Source: DATBRV01 sp036560145
Lineage (GTDB): Bacteria; Myxococcota_A; UBA9160; SMWR01
DNA: 64,000 nucleotides
Direction: 5' to 3'
Assembly: GCA_036560145.1 (NCBI GenBank)
Contig: DATBRV010000127.1
Coordinates: 11,398 to 75,397 of the forward strand
The position numbers and the translations under genes were made by a program. This document shows positions 62,238-64,000 of this stretch, in pieces. Under the pieces are notes generated by a model. The model was given only the letters and a program-made list of their open reading frames with translations, was not told where the DNA came from and made no database searches. How positions within the stretch are numbered: the first letter of the stretch is position 1; each line of letters starts with the position of its first letter.

Positions 62238-63035
62238 TTAGGGCTCCGAGCCCGCCGGCAGCTGGGCCGCGGGCATCGGCAGCAGCCGTCGTCCCTGCGG
62301 ATCGAAGATGCGAATGCTCGCCAATCCCTTGCGCTGCGCGAAGGCCTGAAGCGAGGTGCTGACGACGCCCAGCCCGTAGCGCATCGATCGTCGGAAGTTG
62401 ATCGACGAGGCTTCCTCGAAGTAGGCGGCAGGGCAGCTCACCTCGCCCACCTCGAAGCCCGCCAGCAGGATCTGGGCCAGGATCTGGTTGTCGAAGACGA
62501 AGTCGTCGGAGTTCTCGAGCAACGGGAGCGAGTCCAGCACCTCGCGCGAAAAGGCGCGGTAGCCGGTGTGGTACTCGGAGAGCTTGGCCCCGCACATCAG
62601 GTTCTGGAACGCGGTCAGGCCGCGGTTGGCGACGTACTTGTAGCGCGGCATGCCGCCCGCGATGGCGCGCCCGCCGAGCACGCGCGAGCCGAGCACCACC
62701 TGGAAGGGGCCGTCGGTGATCATCGAGATCATCGCGGGGATCAGCTTCGGCGTGTACTGGTAGTCCGGGTGGAGCATCACGATCACGTCGGCGCCGAGCC
62801 GCAGCGCCTCCGTGTAACAGGTCTTCTGGTTCCCGCCGTAGCCCCGGTTCTGCTCGTGGACGAGCGTGCGCAGGCCGAGCCGCCGGGCGATCTGCACGGT
62901 CTCGTCGTGGCTCGCGTCGTCGGTGACGATCACGTCGTCGACCAGGTCGAGGGGGATCTCCCGGTAGGTTCGCTCGATGGTTCGGGCGGCGTTGTAGGCC
63001 GGCATCACCACGACGACCTTGTGATTGTGGAACAC
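62238..63035 (-). CDS. Family 2 glycosyltransferase (DPM/undecaprenyl-type)
   Basis: Cytoplasmic GT-A transferase of 265 residues: VVVVMPAYNAARTIERTYREIP, DDASHDET, NRGYGGNQKTCYTEAL and MLHPDYQYTP (Asp in the DxD position). It resembles dolichol-/undecaprenyl-phosphate sugar transferases that lack a C-terminal membrane domain. GTG 63035 has GGGGAGAG upstream; the TTG at 63050 is weaker. Could supply the lipid-linked sugar for the GT-C proteins at 47-51 kb. Confidence 0.88.
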   Translation of the reverse strand: MFHNHKVVVVMPAYNAARTIERTYREIPLDLVDDVIVTDDASHDETVQIARRLGLRTLVHEQNRGYGGNQKTCYTEALRLGADVIVMLHPDYQYTPKLIPAMISMITDGPFQVVLGSRVLGGRAIAGGMPRYKYVANRGLTAFQNLMCGAKLSEYHTGYRAFSREVLDSLPLLENSDDFVFDNQILAQILLAGFEVGEVSCPAAYFEEASSINFRRSMRYGLGVVSTSLQAFAQRKGLASIRIFDPQGRRLLPMPAAQLPAGSEP

Positions 63036-63085
63036 GTCAGCTCTCCCCAAGGGCCGGCTTCGAGTATAGACTGCTTCCGTTCAGA

Positions 63086-63171
63086 GCCCGGGTGGCGAAA
63101 CCGGTAGACGCGAGCGACTTAAAATCGCTTGGCCAATGGCCATGCAGGTTCGAGTCCTGCCCCGGGCACCA
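63086..63171 (+). tRNA. tRNA-Leu (TAA)
   Basis: Class II tRNA of 86 bases with encoded CCA. The acceptor stem GCCCGGG (63086-63092) pairs with CCCGGGC (63161-63167). The anticodon TAA is at 63120-63122 in loop CTTAAAA, a long variable arm (TGGCCAATGGCCA) is present, and the T-arm is GGTTCGAGTCC with discriminator A. Confidence 0.95.
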
Positions 63172-63196
63172 CCCATCCGTTCGGCCTGCGGATATA

Positions 63197-63234
63197 GCAA
63201 GCGAAGCGCGCAGCGAGCCACAGGCGAGCGGAGT
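63197..63234 (-). repeat. Dispersed repeat, locus E (single copy, 3' of tRNA-Leu)
   Basis: GCAAGCGAAGCGCGCAGCGA followed by GCCACAGGCGAGCGGAGT, 25 bases after the tRNA-Leu 3' end, in the same orientation relative to the tRNA as loci B, C and D are to their upstream genes. Same core as the other loci, one of the shorter copies. Confidence 0.75.
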
Positions 63235-63273
63235 CGGGTGGCGCGCGGCCGCCCGCGCGCCGGGACCCGAAAA

Positions 63274-63591
63274 CTAGCTTTCGAGGGACGAGGTCCCGAC
63301 CACCGCGCGGATCGCGTCCTCCGCCAGCAGCTCCTCGAGGGCGTCGCGGTCGAGCAGCGTGGTCCGCTGGTAGCCGAGCTGCGGCAACTCGAGCTCGAGC
63401 CGGAAGATCTCACGCGGCGTGCGGAACACCTGCCGGATGCGCAGATTCGGCCCCCCGCCGCCCTCCAGGATCTCCGTGCGCAGCGATTCGAGAATGCGTT
63501 GAACGCGGCGCTCGCTGCGGCCGAGCGGGTCGATCAGCCCGTCGAGCGCGCGGGTGCGATTGGCGATCTTGTACGAGCCGCGTGCCTTCAT
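63274..63591 (-). CDS. Small hypothetical protein
   Basis: Protein of 105 residues from ATG 63591 (or 114 from TTG 63618). It has a basic N-terminal half (ARGSYKIANRTRALDGLIDPLGRSERRVQRILESLR) and an acidic C-terminal half (LLDRDALEELLAEDAIRAVVG), with a beta-like stretch between (LRIRQVFRTPREIFRLELELP). No family recognised, no signal or membrane segment. Neither start has a good Shine-Dalgarno. Confidence 0.5.
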   Translation of the reverse strand: MKARGSYKIANRTRALDGLIDPLGRSERRVQRILESLRTEILEGGGGPNLRIRQVFRTPREIFRLELELPQLGYQRTTLLDRDALEELLAEDAIRAVVGTSSLES

Positions 63592-63655
63592 TCGAAACCA
63601 GAAGATACCGCCGAGCAAGAGCGCCGTTCAAGCTTGTAACTCTTTGGCCCGTGTG

Positions 63656-64000
63656 TTAGGCCTGCACGGCCGCGGCGTCCTCGCCGACGCCGGCTTCGAT
63701 CAGCTTGTCGATGTAGTTTTCCAGCGCCGAGAACTGTTCTGCGGCGCCGCCGAGGAATTCGATTCCGATGCCGGCTTGCACGTCGCGCTCGCGCGGCGTG
63801 AGCACGCGCTTCGACCACGCGATGCGTCCGATCGCTTCGACGGGCTGTCCGTCGGGAAGCGTGATCTCGAGCAGGATCCGGCGGCCCGGAGCCAGCGGCT
63901 CGCCGGTCTGCACGTAGGCGCCGCCGCGCGACACGTTGGCGCAGGTCTCCTGGGAGGCGCGGAAGAACGGGCGTCCCGTCCAGGGATCGCGCTCGGGCTC
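63656..64000 (-). CDS. PilZ-domain protein (5' partial at window edge)
   Basis: The frame is open to the right edge, so the N-terminus is missing. Visible part: RDPWTGRPFFRASQETCANVSRGGAYVQTGEPLAPGRRILLE, with the PilZ pattern N-x-S-x-G-G and an earlier Arg-containing stretch; then ITLPDGQPVEAIGRIAWSKR and GIGIEFLGG. PilZ domains bind cyclic di-GMP; the full RxxxR part may lie beyond the edge. Style resembles deltaproteobacterial TIGR02266-type PilZ proteins. Confidence 0.8.
   Translation of the reverse strand, partial: EPERDPWTGRPFFRASQETCANVSRGGAYVQTGEPLAPGRRILLEITLPDGQPVEAIGRIAWSKRVLTPRERDVQAGIGIEFLGGAAEQFSALENYIDKLIEAGVGEDAAAVQA

Overview
The window is GC-rich (about 70% by eye), densely coding and rich in GTG/TTG starts and 1-4 base stop/start overlaps. 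PEP-CTERM proteins with an exosortase, paired acyl-CoA dehydrogenases, a PilZ protein and a ferrochelatase with an internal four-cysteine cluster motif suggest a Gram-negative, deltaproteobacterial-type chromosome (Myxococcota or a relative, probably uncultured). I see no insertion sequence, phage, plasmid or CRISPR locus. The placement is inference; no 16S gene is present.

Layout. 1-3.6 kb: exosortase-EpsI fusion, a free-standing dockerin-like protein and two paralogous PEP-CTERM proteins, with a good sigma-54 promoter candidate. 3.6-8 kb: a YfaP-like lipoprotein divergent from a haem-c/beta-propeller protein, then a PQQ dehydrogenase. 8-12.8 kb: zinc-type ABC uptake operon (porin, binding protein, ATPase, permease) with a permease-lipoprotein fusion. 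12.9-17 kb: peroxiredoxin, a hypothetical protein, a BadI/MenB-like hydrolase, an alpha/beta hydrolase and a GNAT-like protein. 17-19.7 kb: clpS-clpA. 19.7-24.6 kb: LtaS-like sulfatase, a small secreted protein, a MATE exporter and ispH. 24.6-30.8 kb: two acyl-CoA dehydrogenases run directly into hemE-hemN-hemY. 30.8-36.5 kb: alcohol dehydrogenase, luciferase-like monooxygenase, FAD enzyme and a pcs-hemH pair. 36.5-43.1 kb: nuoB, E2 acyltransferase, lipB, lipA, nuoI, nuoC, nuoD, an 80-aa protein and a DUF1285 protein. 43.2 kb: tRNA-Cys. 43.3-47.1 kb: a PEP-CTERM protein, then two convergent small-peptide/HExxH-enzyme pairs. 47.2-54 kb: crcB, GT-C-type membrane glycosyltransferases, an SGNH hydrolase and a dockerin-tailed serine protease. 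54-64 kb: spermidine-synthase-like/TPR membrane protein, another PEP-CTERM protein with a sigma-54 promoter, a 598-aa surface protein with a Lys/His tail, two membrane proteins of unknown function, a GT2 glycosyltransferase, tRNA-Leu and a PilZ fragment.

Two things stand out. First, at 44.28-47.12 kb two different short peptides each sit directly upstream of an HExxH protein of the putative peptide-modification type, and the two pairs face each other with stops one base apart. I read this as a compact twin RiPP (ribosomally made, modified peptide) locus with no obvious transporter or protease. Second, a dispersed 40-57 base repeat occurs at five gene borders, usually just 3' of a gene. In some copies it carries a hairpin whose two arms change together. 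In two genes it is translated: it supplies the ferrochelatase C-terminus and the DUF1285 protein N-terminus.

The cell implied makes haem through to protohaem, phosphatidylcholine, lipoyl enzymes and complex I, oxidises substrates with a periplasmic quinoprotein, and sorts surface proteins through the exosortase system.
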